NCBI GenBank assembly: GCA_000482145.1
Contig: AUXH01000009.1
Span: forward strand, 27,986 to 91,985
Origin: Strigomonas culicis
Taxonomy: Eukaryota; Euglenozoa; Kinetoplastea; Trypanosomatida; Trypanosomatidae
Length of the DNA: 64,000 nt
Direction: 5' to 3'
Part shown: positions 1 through 9,700 of the stretch, one piece after another
How the letters are laid out: each line of letters begins with the position of its first letter
Numbering within the stretch: the stretch's first letter is position 1
Program-made: the position numbers and the translations under genes
Notes under the pieces: model-generated
Databases searched by the model: none
What the model was told of the DNA's origin: nothing
The model's input: only the letters and a program-made list of their open reading frames with translations

Positions 1-1962
1 GCCGTGCCCGGCATTGCGGACCATCTGTTAAAGACGCTTCAGTCCCTCCACACGGAGACGAACGGCTTGGCGGTGGAGCTCTCGACGATGAACGAGTGCA
101 TCCAGGTGATTGAGCGGCAGGAGCCGCACATTTTCATCTTTGTCATTGGCTGCGCGGAGGACGAGGACTACCCGTCCAACGGCTGCGCCTTTCTCCGCCT
201 GCTGCGCCAGAAGGCGAACCCGCGCGACCTCTTCGCGCACGTGCAGTACTGCGTGCTCATTGTGTCGGAGACGAACGCGAACCACTTTTTCCACGGCCGC
301 CTGATCGACAGCCGCATGGAGGAGCTGGGGGCCACGCGCTTCTACGCGCGCGGCGAGGCGGTCGATTCGTTTCGGCTGGAGAGGACGGTCGGGCGGTGGA
401 TCGAGGGCCTTGTGAACACGCTCGGCGTCTTCTTGGACCACCTCGCCGAGGACGCCCGCGACGGCCTCCTCGGTCCCAGTAGCGGCGGTGCCGGTGTGGC
501 GCTGCTGGAGGGCCTGTCGCGCGACGATATCCAGACGGAGTCTGGCATACTGGAGCGCTACGCGATGGAAAGCACGACCAGCGTGCCGCTGTTTGAGCGG
601 GCCGATGGCGTCCTCGCCGCGTGGCGGCACCTCGCGCACGCCGGCGCCGCCGTCATCCAGCTCGTGCTGGCGGTGCCGCCGAACACCGTGTGGAGCCCTG
701 GGCAGACGATCAGCTTCCTGCCACGCAACAGCCCCGTCCAGGTGGAGCAGCTGCTCCGCCACCTGGGCGAGCCCGGCGACGCGCCGTTCCACCCGCTGAG
801 CCTCGTCGGCGAGGCCGCCTCCTCCTACCCGACCGCACCGCTGTACGAGTTTGTCGACTTCCCGGTGAGTGTGGGCAGCGTCCTCTCGCGCTATGTCTCG
901 CTGCGTGTTACGAAGAACAACGGGAAGGGGCTGATGGAGCTGCTGCGGAAGTGCGCCACGACGGAGGAGGAGCTGCAGGCGGTGCAGCAGGTCGAGCGCG
1001 GGCTCACGAACACGCCGACGGATATCCTCGACATCCTCCGGGCGGTCCCGTCGGTGCGGCCGCCGCTGCGCCACGTGATGGAGCACCTCGAGAAGCTTCA
1101 GCTGCGCGACTACTCCATCTGCAGCTCGCGCGCGAAGAAGGAGGAGCACGTCGCCATCTCCTTCAAGCTGCTCCAGGACGGCCTGTGCACGAACTGGCTG
1201 TATGAGCAGTGCCTGTGGGCGAGCCAGCAGGCGCCCCACACGGACGGGCGGGACCCGCTCAAGGTCAACTGGGACCTGCTGCCGTCGCAGACGCGGTGCG
1301 CCGGTGAGTGGCAGCCCATCAAGCGACGGTGTCTCATCCCCTTTGTCATACGCGCCTCGACGGAATTTCGCATGCCGCACGACCCGCTGATTCCCCTCAT
1401 CCTGATTGGCCCGGGGACGGGCGTGAACCCTTTTATCGCTTTTTTGGAGGAGCGCGAGGCGTGCTGGAACAAGCAGCGCGCCGCGAAGGAGGGGGCAGAG
1501 ACCGGCGACGACGGACCCGCGGATGCCGCTTTAGAGCACAGCACAGCCGACCTCTCCTCTCCCTCGCTGCAGAGCGCGCGCGGGCCGATTCATCTCTTCT
1601 TCGGGTGCCGCAAGCGCTACGAGGACTTTCTGTTCAAAGAAGAGCTCAGTCACTTTGAAAAGACGCACGTGCTGTCCTCGCTCACGGTGGCCTTCTCGCA
1701 GGAGGCGAACGACGGCGCCTACTGGTACGGCGGGTGCTACGTGCAGGACAAGATGTTGGAGAGCGGCCTGGCCCTCTGCGAGCTCATCACGCAGCGGATG
1801 GCACATGTGTTCATCTGCGGCGAGGCGGAGTACATGGCGAAGGAGGTTTACAGCACCTTTGTGGAGCTGCTGCAGCAGAACCTGGGCTACTCGGCAAGAG
1901 CGGCCAGCGAGTACATGGAGCAGCTGGTGAAGAGCGGCCGATATGTCCGCGACGTGTGGTAG
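1..1962 (+). CDS. NADPH-dependent diflavin reductase (cytochrome P450 reductase family), 5' truncated
   Basis: The reading frame is open to the first base of the window and the codon at 4 is GTG, so the true start lies upstream; 653 residues are visible. Order: remainder of a flavodoxin-like domain (about residues 25-140), an FAD-binding ferredoxin-reductase domain with the RDYSICSS motif (about residue 370), then an NADP-binding domain with LILIGPGTGVNPF (about 467-480) and VFICGEAEYM near the end. The protein ends in RYVRDVW, the usual C-terminal tryptophan of the CPR/NR1 family that stacks on FAD. Family role: electron transfer from NADPH through FAD and FMN to P450s or other acceptors. 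Seen oddity: where relatives have a GLGDS-type FMN-loop motif this protein has IVSETNANHF, so FMN binding may be altered. Trypanosomatids carry several CPR paralogues; which one this is cannot be told. Confidence 0.85.
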   Translation, partial: AVPGIADHLLKTLQSLHTETNGLAVELSTMNECIQVIERQEPHIFIFVIGCAEDEDYPSNGCAFLRLLRQKANPRDLFAHVQYCVLIVSETNANHFFHGRLIDSRMEELGATRFYARGEAVDSFRLERTVGRWIEGLVNTLGVFLDHLAEDARDGLLGPSSGGAGVALLEGLSRDDIQTESGILERYAMESTTSVPLFERADGVLAAWRHLAHAGAAVIQLVLAVPPNTVWSPGQTISFLPRNSPVQVEQLLRHLGEPGDAPFHPLSLVGEAASSYPTAPLYEFVDFPVSVGSVLSRYVSLRVTKNNGKGLMELLRKCATTEEELQAVQQVERGLTNTPTDILDILRAVPSVRPPLRHVMEHLEKLQLRDYSICSSRAKKEEHVAISFKLLQDGLCTNWLYEQCLWASQQAPHTDGRDPLKVNWDLLPSQTRCAGEWQPIKRRCLIPFVIRASTEFRMPHDPLIPLILIGPGTGVNPFIAFLEEREACWNKQRAAKEGAETGDDGPADAALEHSTADLSSPSLQSARGPIHLFFGCRKRYEDFLFKEELSHFEKTHVLSSLTVAFSQEANDGAYWYGGCYVQDKMLESGLALCELITQRMAHVFICGEAEYMAKEVYSTFVELLQQNLGYSARAASEYMEQLVKSGRYVRDVW

Positions 1963-2371
1963 TGAAGTTGCATTGGCATTGAACGGGCGGTGCCCACAGG
2001 TGCAGGTGGTTCATTTCTTTTTTTTTCCCCTTTGTTTAATACATTAATGAAGCGTTATTTGTTGCGTATCGAAGCCATCAGCTGCCTCAGCTGGTAATCA
2101 CGTTTTGGTGTTTTAAATGTAACAAGAATGGTGCTCACAGTATCTGTGCTTCAATACAACACTACAGCGATTAAATATGGCTTTGATTTCTGTTGTTGAA
2201 CATCACACTTCTGTAGTGAGATTCACCTGCCTTTTTCATCACACATTTTTTCTTTACCTTTTCAACTCGAAGGGATAGATTTTTTCTTATTCGTTCCACA
2301 AATACGCGGGACTATAGATTCATACACCCCTCTTAGACAATAGAGCAATAAAAAGGAATCATTGACGGACG
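1963..2371. other. intergenic spacer with trans-splicing signals
   Basis: This AT-rich spacer has no credible gene. It holds a T-rich tract near 2013-2033 and pyrimidine-rich stretches around 2230-2290 with AG dinucleotides close behind, which fits the poly(A) site of the reductase gene and the spliced-leader acceptor of the following TBC gene. Confidence 0.6.
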
Positions 2372-5300
2372 ATGGCTATCACCGTCGATGCGGATCTTGT
2401 CACACGGACCTTGTGGGCGCAGCGTTCGCTGGAGAGTACGCTGCAAGCCAATGGTCAGTGCCTGCACTTATCCAGCACGACGAACGAGAGCCAGTTTGGA
2501 TGCTACAGTGTGAATCCTGTGAACGAGCTGCAGGCCGTTGTGGGGACGAGCGGCGGCTTCCTCTACGGCCTCAGCCTCAAGGAGAACAAGGTGTTCCGCT
2601 TAGCCAAGATCGAGGCGCGGAAGATACGCACCGTCGGCTTCTTCGGAGGGGCCGCGGATCCCACCGTGATCGCGGTCACCCACAAGAACGAATTGAATTT
2701 CATTAGCTGGCAGACTGGCCGTCACCTGCAGGAGCAGTTCCCGGCGGCCTCCATGCACAGGCGGCCGATAGGGTCTCTGACGATGAGCCCCGTCCTCGCA
2801 CCCAACACGTTCCTGTGCGTCAGCGCGGATACCGTCTCCTGCTGGACCTTTGCGGCCTCTGCGCCGACGACCGGCGCCTCGCACTTTGTGTGCGTCGCCC
2901 GCACCGCGCCCGCGCAGTCTGTGGTGAAGTTAGAGCGCCGCTCCTCTGTGGCTACAGGAGACCGAAAGGGGGAGGAGCGCGCTGACTCCGCGGACGCCAC
3001 ATTGCCGTATCACTTCACCTCCGCGAGCTTCCTGGCCCATGCGAATCAGATCTGCACGACCGAAACGAACGGCATCCTTGCCGTGTGGAGCCGCGACGAG
3101 CCGGACTGCCTGTCGAACAGCAGCGACACGCTCTTGCTGCACCGGTCGGCCAAACGGACTGTGATCGGGTCCGCGACGATTGCGGAGTACCAGCTGCAGC
3201 GCTGCCACTCGACCGGGCTGTTCCAGATTGCCTGCGGGGACGCCTGCGGTCCCTTCGTAGCGCTCGGCTCCGACACGGCCCCGGCGTCGCTGGCCTTCCT
3301 CAAGACGGACTCCCTCGACGGCATCAGTCAGGTGCGCGTGCCGACGAAGAAGCCGTGTAGCGTACAGGCGATCCGCATCGTCGAGGAGGAGCTCGTGCTG
3401 TGCACCTGCAGCGACGGCTCCGCGGTCGGCATCGCGTCGAGCAACTACCAAGTCATCTTTGTGCTGGACCACCCGCTGCCGGCGGACCGGCGGTTCGCCG
3501 TGGCGGCGCCGTGGCACTTCGAGGTGGCCGGCGGCACCTTTGGCACCTTCTGGAGCGGCCGGGACGTCTACCTGTACCACCTCCCCACGGCGCGCGCGTG
3601 GTACGCCCGCGCGATCGCGGCGCTCGCGCGGAGCGACCCCGCGGCCGGCGAGAGCCAGCGGCTGCTCACCGCCGCGCGGGAGATGACGACGGTGGTGGTG
3701 CCCTTCCTGCGGCGGCCCGGCGGCCCGCCGCGCGCGGGGGACCCTCCGCCCTCCGCGCCCACGCAGCGCGCGTCGATGCGCACCTTGTCGGCAGTGGACG
3801 CGTGTCTGGGCCGCCGCGCGCTCGCCGTCGGCGCGAAGAAGCGGTCCGGTTGGATCGACGTCAACTACGTGGGCACGGACCTCCCGTCGCAGACGGCGGC
3901 GGAGCAGCGCTCGGTCGGACAGGCGACCGCGCGCGCCATGTTCATGGACGCGTTGAGTGAGGCGTCGTGGAACTACAACATGGACCGGCTGCGAGAGCAC
4001 CTGGCCAAATACGGCTCCTTCCCCGCGCAGTACCGCGCCGTCATTTGGCGCTTCATTCTAGGCCTGCCGAACCGGCAGCTGACGCTCTCGCAGTTCGCGA
4101 GCCTCTCCCGCAACGAGACGCACGTGGCGGTGGCCGGCATGATGCGGCCGTACGCGCTGCCCCCCGGCACCGTCCGCACGACGGTGGAGCAAGCGCTCTC
4201 CGTTTTGTGCCACCACTCGCCCGTCTTCGCGATGGCGTCCTTCCTGCCGCTCTTTGTGTACCCCCTCACGCATGTCTTCGGGGACGACGTGCAGTCGGTG
4301 GTGGAGGCCGCGCTCATCCTGTTTCAGAATCAGGGAAGGGACTTCTTCCTCTGCTACCCCGAGTCCCCCACGCCGCTCATGCTCTACTTCAATCACGTGC
4401 TGGCTAAGATCGACCCCCCGCTGCGCGCGCACCTGGACCGGGTTGGGGCGCCGTGCGAGGTGTGGGCGTGGGAGGTCCTTCTGTCCTTCTACTCCGACCT
4501 CTATAGCGGCGCCGAGTGGCTGCAGATGATGGACCACGCGCTGATGATGCTCCCCATCTTTCTCTTCCACATTCACATCTACTACGTGCACGCGCTGCGC
4601 GGCCTGCTGCTGCAGGCGTGTAGCGTGGACGAGGTGCTGGAGATCCTGCGCCGGCCGCACCACGAAGCGATCAGCCTCGGTATTGTGCTCGAGTCCGCGT
4701 ACAAGTACTACGGCAAGACGCTGCAGAGCCGCGCGTCGGAGGACTACAAAATGATGAGGCCCTACTTCCAGTTCCGCACGCTGGAGCCGCCGCGCTACGC
4801 GTACCCGACGGATTACGCCGCGGACGAGGTGGTGGTGGCCGAGAAGCAGCGAGAGCTCCAGATGCTGGTGGAGGAGCTGCAGGCGCAGCGCGACGCCGCG
4901 GGCAAGCTCTCGCAGCTCGAGCGGGAGGCGGCGGAGACGACGATGCGCAACGAGGTGATCCTTCAGCAGCAGCGCGCGCGCGTGGCGGCCAAGTACGACG
5001 CGTCGGCCGAGTCGTGGCAGGCGTACGTGGCGATCGAGGGCCAGCGCAAGGCGCGGGAGGAGAAGGAGCGCCAGCTGCGGCTGCAGGTGCTGCGGACCCA
5101 CGTCGGGCAGGCGGAGGCCCTGGGCCAGCTGGAGGAGGAGCTGGCCCTCGCGAGCGCGCAGGTGGGCCACCTTCAGGTGGACCGCTACAACGAGCAGGCG
5201 CGCTGGGAGATGGCCACGCAGCTCACGGACGACGAGCTCGCGCGCCTCGAGGGCGAGTCCCGCGACCGCGTCGCGGAGGCGGTCGAGCGCCTCGCGACGC

Positions 5301-6250
5301 GGCAGTGTCCGACCCTCCCGGGGCCGTCCATGCGCGCGGCCGTCGCGCCGGACACGACGCGGACAGCGGGCACGGACCGGAGGGCGTATGTGCCACCGCC
5401 CGCGGCGCCGCACGAGCCGTCGAGTGTGTCCGCGATGGACGAGGAGGCGCTGGAGGATGCCGCGTCGCGGGAGGGCCAGCCTTTCGCGCCGCCGCAGCTG
5501 CACCGCCACGTCAGCGGCACCACGTCGCCGGTGTCCGTCGTGGACGATGACCTGAGCGCGGCGGAGACGGGCTCGTCGCCGGAGGGCCCGCCAGTGCAGG
5601 ACCGAACGCACAACGACCCGCCGCTGTCGGATCCGAATGCGAGCGGCGACCCGCCGTACGATGCCCCGCATCGCTACCCGGTCCCATCGCACCCGCTGGC
5701 ACCGGGGCAGCAGCAACAGCAGCAGCGGGAGGACCTCTTCGCGAACGAGCTGCACCGGTTGTCGCCGCAGCCCTACTACCCGCGCCAGTTTATCACGATC
5801 GAGTCGCACGTGGACCCGAGCATGTACAGCTCCGCCATCCCGCGCCCGCCGGCCGGGGACCCCTATGCGGCGCGCTACACAGAGGACAACGCGTCGCCGG
5901 TGCAGCAGATCTACCAGCGGCTGCACCAGCAGGTGGCGCGGCCCACCTCCGCCTACGACGTCAACTATCAGCCGCCGCCGGGTCCGTCGTCCAAGGCGAG
6001 CTCCTCGACGGAGGGCAGCAAGCCTCTGTATGATAACTACGCGAGCCACGCGAGGCCCACGCAGGGGAACTACTACAACGTCGCGCGCTTCATGCAGCCC
6101 GCGGCCGGGAGCGGGTACGACCCGAATATGTTCACGAATAGCACAACGGGCACGTCCACGACGCCACCGACCTCCTATGTGTACTCCACCGGTGGTGTAA
6201 ACCCGTACGAAGACCACGCACCACGGTCCTCTTCGAGCAACACTTATTAG
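2372..6250 (+). CDS. TBC1D31: TBC1D31-like WD40-TBC-coiled-coil protein
   Basis: 1292 aa. The N-terminal ~430 residues read as degenerate WD40 blades (for example VNELQAVVGTSGGFLYGLSL). A TBC/RabGAP-like helical domain follows at about 550-785, opening with QYRAVIWRFILGLP and containing LPLFVYPLTHVFGDDVQSV. Then comes a strongly charged coiled coil (about 820-975) and a long Pro/Gln/Ser-rich disordered tail with a short glutamine run. This order matches TBC1D31 (WDR67), a centriolar-satellite/ciliary protein in animals. No clear I-x-x-D-x-x-R or Y-x-Q finger motif is visible, so GAP activity is doubtful. Start is ATG at 2372 shortly after a pyrimidine-rich stretch. Family assignment rests on domain order and local similarity recalled from the family, not on a search. 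Confidence 0.75.
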   Translation: MAITVDADLVTRTLWAQRSLESTLQANGQCLHLSSTTNESQFGCYSVNPVNELQAVVGTSGGFLYGLSLKENKVFRLAKIEARKIRTVGFFGGAADPTVIAVTHKNELNFISWQTGRHLQEQFPAASMHRRPIGSLTMSPVLAPNTFLCVSADTVSCWTFAASAPTTGASHFVCVARTAPAQSVVKLERRSSVATGDRKGEERADSADATLPYHFTSASFLAHANQICTTETNGILAVWSRDEPDCLSNSSDTLLLHRSAKRTVIGSATIAEYQLQRCHSTGLFQIACGDACGPFVALGSDTAPASLAFLKTDSLDGISQVRVPTKKPCSVQAIRIVEEELVLCTCSDGSAVGIASSNYQVIFVLDHPLPADRRFAVAAPWHFEVAGGTFGTFWSGRDVYLYHLPTARAWYARAIAALARSDPAAGESQRLLTAAREMTTVVVPFLRRPGGPPRAGDPPPSAPTQRASMRTLSAVDACLGRRALAVGAKKRSGWIDVNYVGTDLPSQTAAEQRSVGQATARAMFMDALSEASWNYNMDRLREHLAKYGSFPAQYRAVIWRFILGLPNRQLTLSQFASLSRNETHVAVAGMMRPYALPPGTVRTTVEQALSVLCHHSPVFAMASFLPLFVYPLTHVFGDDVQSVVEAALILFQNQGRDFFLCYPESPTPLMLYFNHVLAKIDPPLRAHLDRVGAPCEVWAWEVLLSFYSDLYSGAEWLQMMDHALMMLPIFLFHIHIYYVHALRGLLLQACSVDEVLEILRRPHHEAISLGIVLESAYKYYGKTLQSRASEDYKMMRPYFQFRTLEPPRYAYPTDYAADEVVVAEKQRELQMLVEELQAQRDAAGKLSQLEREAAETTMRNEVILQQQRARVAAKYDASAESWQAYVAIEGQRKAREEKERQLRLQVLRTHVGQAEALGQLEEELALASAQVGHLQVDRYNEQARWEMATQLTDDELARLEGESRDRVAEAVERLATRQCPTLPGPSMRAAVAPDTTRTAGTDRRAYVPPPAAPHEPSSVSAMDEEALEDAASREGQPFAPPQLHRHVSGTTSPVSVVDDDLSAAETGSSPEGPPVQDRTHNDPPLSDPNASGDPPYDAPHRYPVPSHPLAPGQQQQQQREDLFANELHRLSPQPYYPRQFITIESHVDPSMYSSAIPRPPAGDPYAARYTEDNASPVQQIYQRLHQQVARPTSAYDVNYQPPPGPSSKASSSTEGSKPLYDNYASHARPTQGNYYNVARFMQPAAGSGYDPNMFTNSTTGTSTTPPTSYVYSTGGVNPYEDHAPRSSSSNTY

Positions 6251-6718
6251 AGTTACGTGATGCTGTTGTATGATTCCATCATTTTTTTTTTCGGTTGTTC
6301 TGTATTATGATGCTATACGAATTTTTATCATTAAAAGAGATATAACTATAATATACGTATGTGAAAAAGATAGAATAGACTACATATATATTTTTGTTTC
6401 TTACTTGTAGATGCCGTTAGACCTGTTCGTTTCTTTTTAAATCACTTTTCCATTTTACATGCACTATCGCATAGCGGTTTGCTGTTCAGTGTTCTTTCCG
6501 TGCTTGTGGTCCGCACTTCTTGTATTGTATGCCTCTCTCTTCTGTCTTGTATTCTAGGTGGTAGTGGTTTTATCTTTTGAACTGCTGCTACAACTTGGTA
6601 GATTCCTTTGCATAGATATAGAACCAAGTTGCTGTTAACGTAAGAAGCGACCACTTCTTTCGATCTATAATAGTGATTGCGTATTTTTCGCTTGGTGGGT
6701 CCTTTGAAGCTCGCATTC
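6251..6718. other. intergenic spacer with trans-splicing signals
   Basis: AT-rich spacer. A pyrimidine tract (about 6525-6555) ending in AG at 6556-6557 is a good candidate spliced-leader acceptor for the next gene. A 114-codon antisense frame runs across 6442-6786 but overlaps the next gene and has low-complexity composition; not accepted as a gene. Confidence 0.55.
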
Positions 6719-9700
6719 ATGTCCACCAACCCGTTCCTCCTAGAATTCATCATCAATTTGCGATGGGCGCTGCACTTTTTAGTCAATGAATTGGACTACA
6801 CCGTGAACAACCAATATCCTCAGATTGTGGAAGATGCAACGGAGGTGCTGCACATCTTATCCACAAGCTACGCAACAGTCTCCACCTTAGGCTCGGTGCC
6901 CCTCGGGGCCTTGCAGCTCGCGAAAGAGGCGTGTGTGTACTTGCTCGTCTCGGAAGGTATTCTGGGGAGCTGCCCGCCCACCACGCATGCCTTCCTGTTG
7001 CAGAACCGAGGCACGAAAATCTACAACTCGTCGTCCTCCTCCGGCGCCCCCTCGCACGCAAGTACTCTGAAAAGCGCCCAGGAGAAGCGGCAGGACCGGC
7101 TACCTACAACGACAGAGAGGCCGGTGAGTGGCAACGGGGCCCTGCGAGCGTCTGCTGAGCGTTTACACAGCCTCAACACGAGTGTCTGCACAGACTTGAT
7201 CTCCTCCATTAAGGATCCCGCTGTTTTCGAACGAGCGCTAGCCCCCTCCAAGCACGCGAAGAACACCAGCGTCGAGCGTCCACTCACCCACACGAACTCG
7301 ATCTTCACTGCGACGAGCACGTCAACCAATCGACATGCAGAGGTGGAGAGCCACTCGCTCCAGAAGGACGACCAGGCCATGTTTTTGCTGCTGCGCTGGC
7401 TCATCGCGGAGCAGGTGCTGGCGACGAGCGAACTTGCGACCACACTCGAGGTGGATCTCGACACCGTTGTGGTGCCGGAAGCGCACGGGTCTCGGCCCCA
7501 CAGCCAACGGCCCGCGTCGCACGAAGGGCGCCACAGCTCCACCCGGCCGCGCAGCAAGAGCTTCCAGGCCCAGTCGCTCATGTCGGTCAAGATGGCGCAG
7601 CTGGTGCCCTTCTACCTCGGCGCGCACGTGCTCGTCACCCGCAGCATCTACATGGCGCACTGCATGCGCCTCCTCAGCGCGGAGGATGTGTTCGAGCACG
7701 TCCGCGCGTTGCGGCCGGAGAGTGCTCCGGTGCTGGAGGCCGCCCGTGCCGCTGCCGGCGGCGAGCTGCCGAGCGTGGACCGTGCAATTGTGCTGTGGGC
7801 CGCGACCGCCTTGCACCTGCTCCTCAGCCACTTGCTGAACGTGCAGCTGCAGGAGAGGCGACGCGGGGAAAGCGGGCGGCGCGCCACGGAGGAGCTGGAC
7901 ACCGCCATTGGGGTCGTCCGTCGCCTTCACGCGGAACTCCAAAGCGACCGTCCATCCATGTTTTACGTCCATTTGCAGGACGGCGTTCTGCTGTTACTGC
8001 TCATGCACGTGTATCAATGGGATACTGTCTCCCTGTCCGATGTGCAGTTTCCCGACGCATCGGAGACGGAGGAGGCGACGCAGCAGCGGACGCTCCTGAA
8101 CTGGCGCACCATCCTGTCGCTCGCGGAGAAACTTGGTCTGTGGGTGGGCTTCTACGCGGAGGAACTTGTGTACAACTACGGCGGCCCTCTGATGCTGCAC
8201 CTGTTTGCCTTTGTGGAGAAGCTCTTCATGATGCTCGCCACGCTCGCCGAAGAGGGTGCGCGCGTCAGCCTGGACGAGGAGGGTGCTGCCGCCCACCTGA
8301 GCCACGATCCTACAGATCCGGTCGACGCCTTCCTGCCATCGAGCGAGGATGCACGTAGCTCTGTTCATGGGTCGGTGGCGCGTGGTGCACTCATGTCCTC
8401 CAAGCGGCGCGAGCGACGAGGCGAGCACGCCGAGTCGCTGCAGGACAGCCGTGCCTCCTTCAGCTCGGCGGTGCCCTCCACGGTCCTGGCCACATCCGGC
8501 AACGACCGCAGCGCCTTTGGGTCCCCACCGGATGCGAAGGCCCACCGACAGCGCAATCAAGAGCCGCCGATGCAGCAGCACTTCGCGGAAGAAGCACCGC
8601 CACAAGAGCGACGGCCGCATCCCTACGAAACGTCGGCGACGTCCGGTGGCAGCCGGAGCAGGCTGGACACCTCGCTTCCTCTACGCCCGCTGGTGAAGCA
8701 CAGCAGCGGTGTCGCACCGCCGGTGGCCAGCAGCGGGGAAAGTGACAGCTGGAATGCAAAACGTGTCGTCCAGGCGAAGCGGCGGCAGAAACCACAGGAG
8801 TCCCCGCTCGGCAGCTTCGGCGCGCGCAACACGTCGGTCGACACCATCGCCACGTCCGTCAGCGCACTAACGGTGGCGACCCCGCCGTTTGGCACCATTT
8901 CGTACCCACCGCATCATCACGAAAAGAGGGAAGCGGAGCCGCCGTCCTGGCAGCACCCGTCCGAGCGGCTGCTGGCGGCCGCGCAGGACGGCAGCGTGCG
9001 CACGCCCAAGGCGGAGGCGAACCTCACGACGGTGTCCGTGACGAGCACGGACGCGGTGACGCCGAATCACGCGCTGGGATGGAGCCACGTGAATGTGTCG
9101 AGGTCCACCCTGGTCGGCGACTCGCTGCTGCCCGAGGCGGCGGTGGCGGTGAGCGCCGACGGCAGGCCCGGCTTCTACACCCCACCGGAGGCGAGGGTGC
9201 CAGCACCGCGAACGGGCAGGGAGGAAGCTACAGTGGAGCCGCCGCCGACCATCCGCGTGACTGGGAAGGGGAATGAGGAGGTCAGTATCCGGCACTCGAC
9301 CCTGAGGATGGTGCGGCAGCCACCGGCAGAGCTGCTGCCGGCACACGAAGCGTCCACAGCATCGCAACGGCGAGAGGCTACCGCACCTGCAGACCTGTCG
9401 GCCACGACAATGGACAGAAGCGGCACGGATGAGAGACGCACGGACCGCGGCCGGCCGCCGAACGATGAAGAGGAGGAGGAGGAAGAGGACTTCGTCGTTC
9501 TGGCTGCCCCGACCAGCGCCAACGCGTTCCAACCCATCGCCGTCGCAAGTCCGGACGAGGAGAGCTCCTACGTGGTGGACAGCGATACGCCCCTTCGACG
9601 GGCCGTGGTGGCTGTGCCGGACCTCCAGTCGCCCTCGCCCCTCTCCCCCGGCGCCTCCTCCAACGTGTACACCGGGCCCCGGCCGGACGCCAGCAGCTCC

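Noticed and set aside
4058..6217. 719-codon antisense ORF opposite the TBC1D31-like gene
   Set aside because: Arg/Val-rich composition from GC-rich third positions of the real gene; no family features; on the opposite strand of the array.
6442..6786. 114-codon - strand ORF in the spacer
   Set aside because: Overlaps the start of the next gene, opposite strand, low-complexity basic composition.
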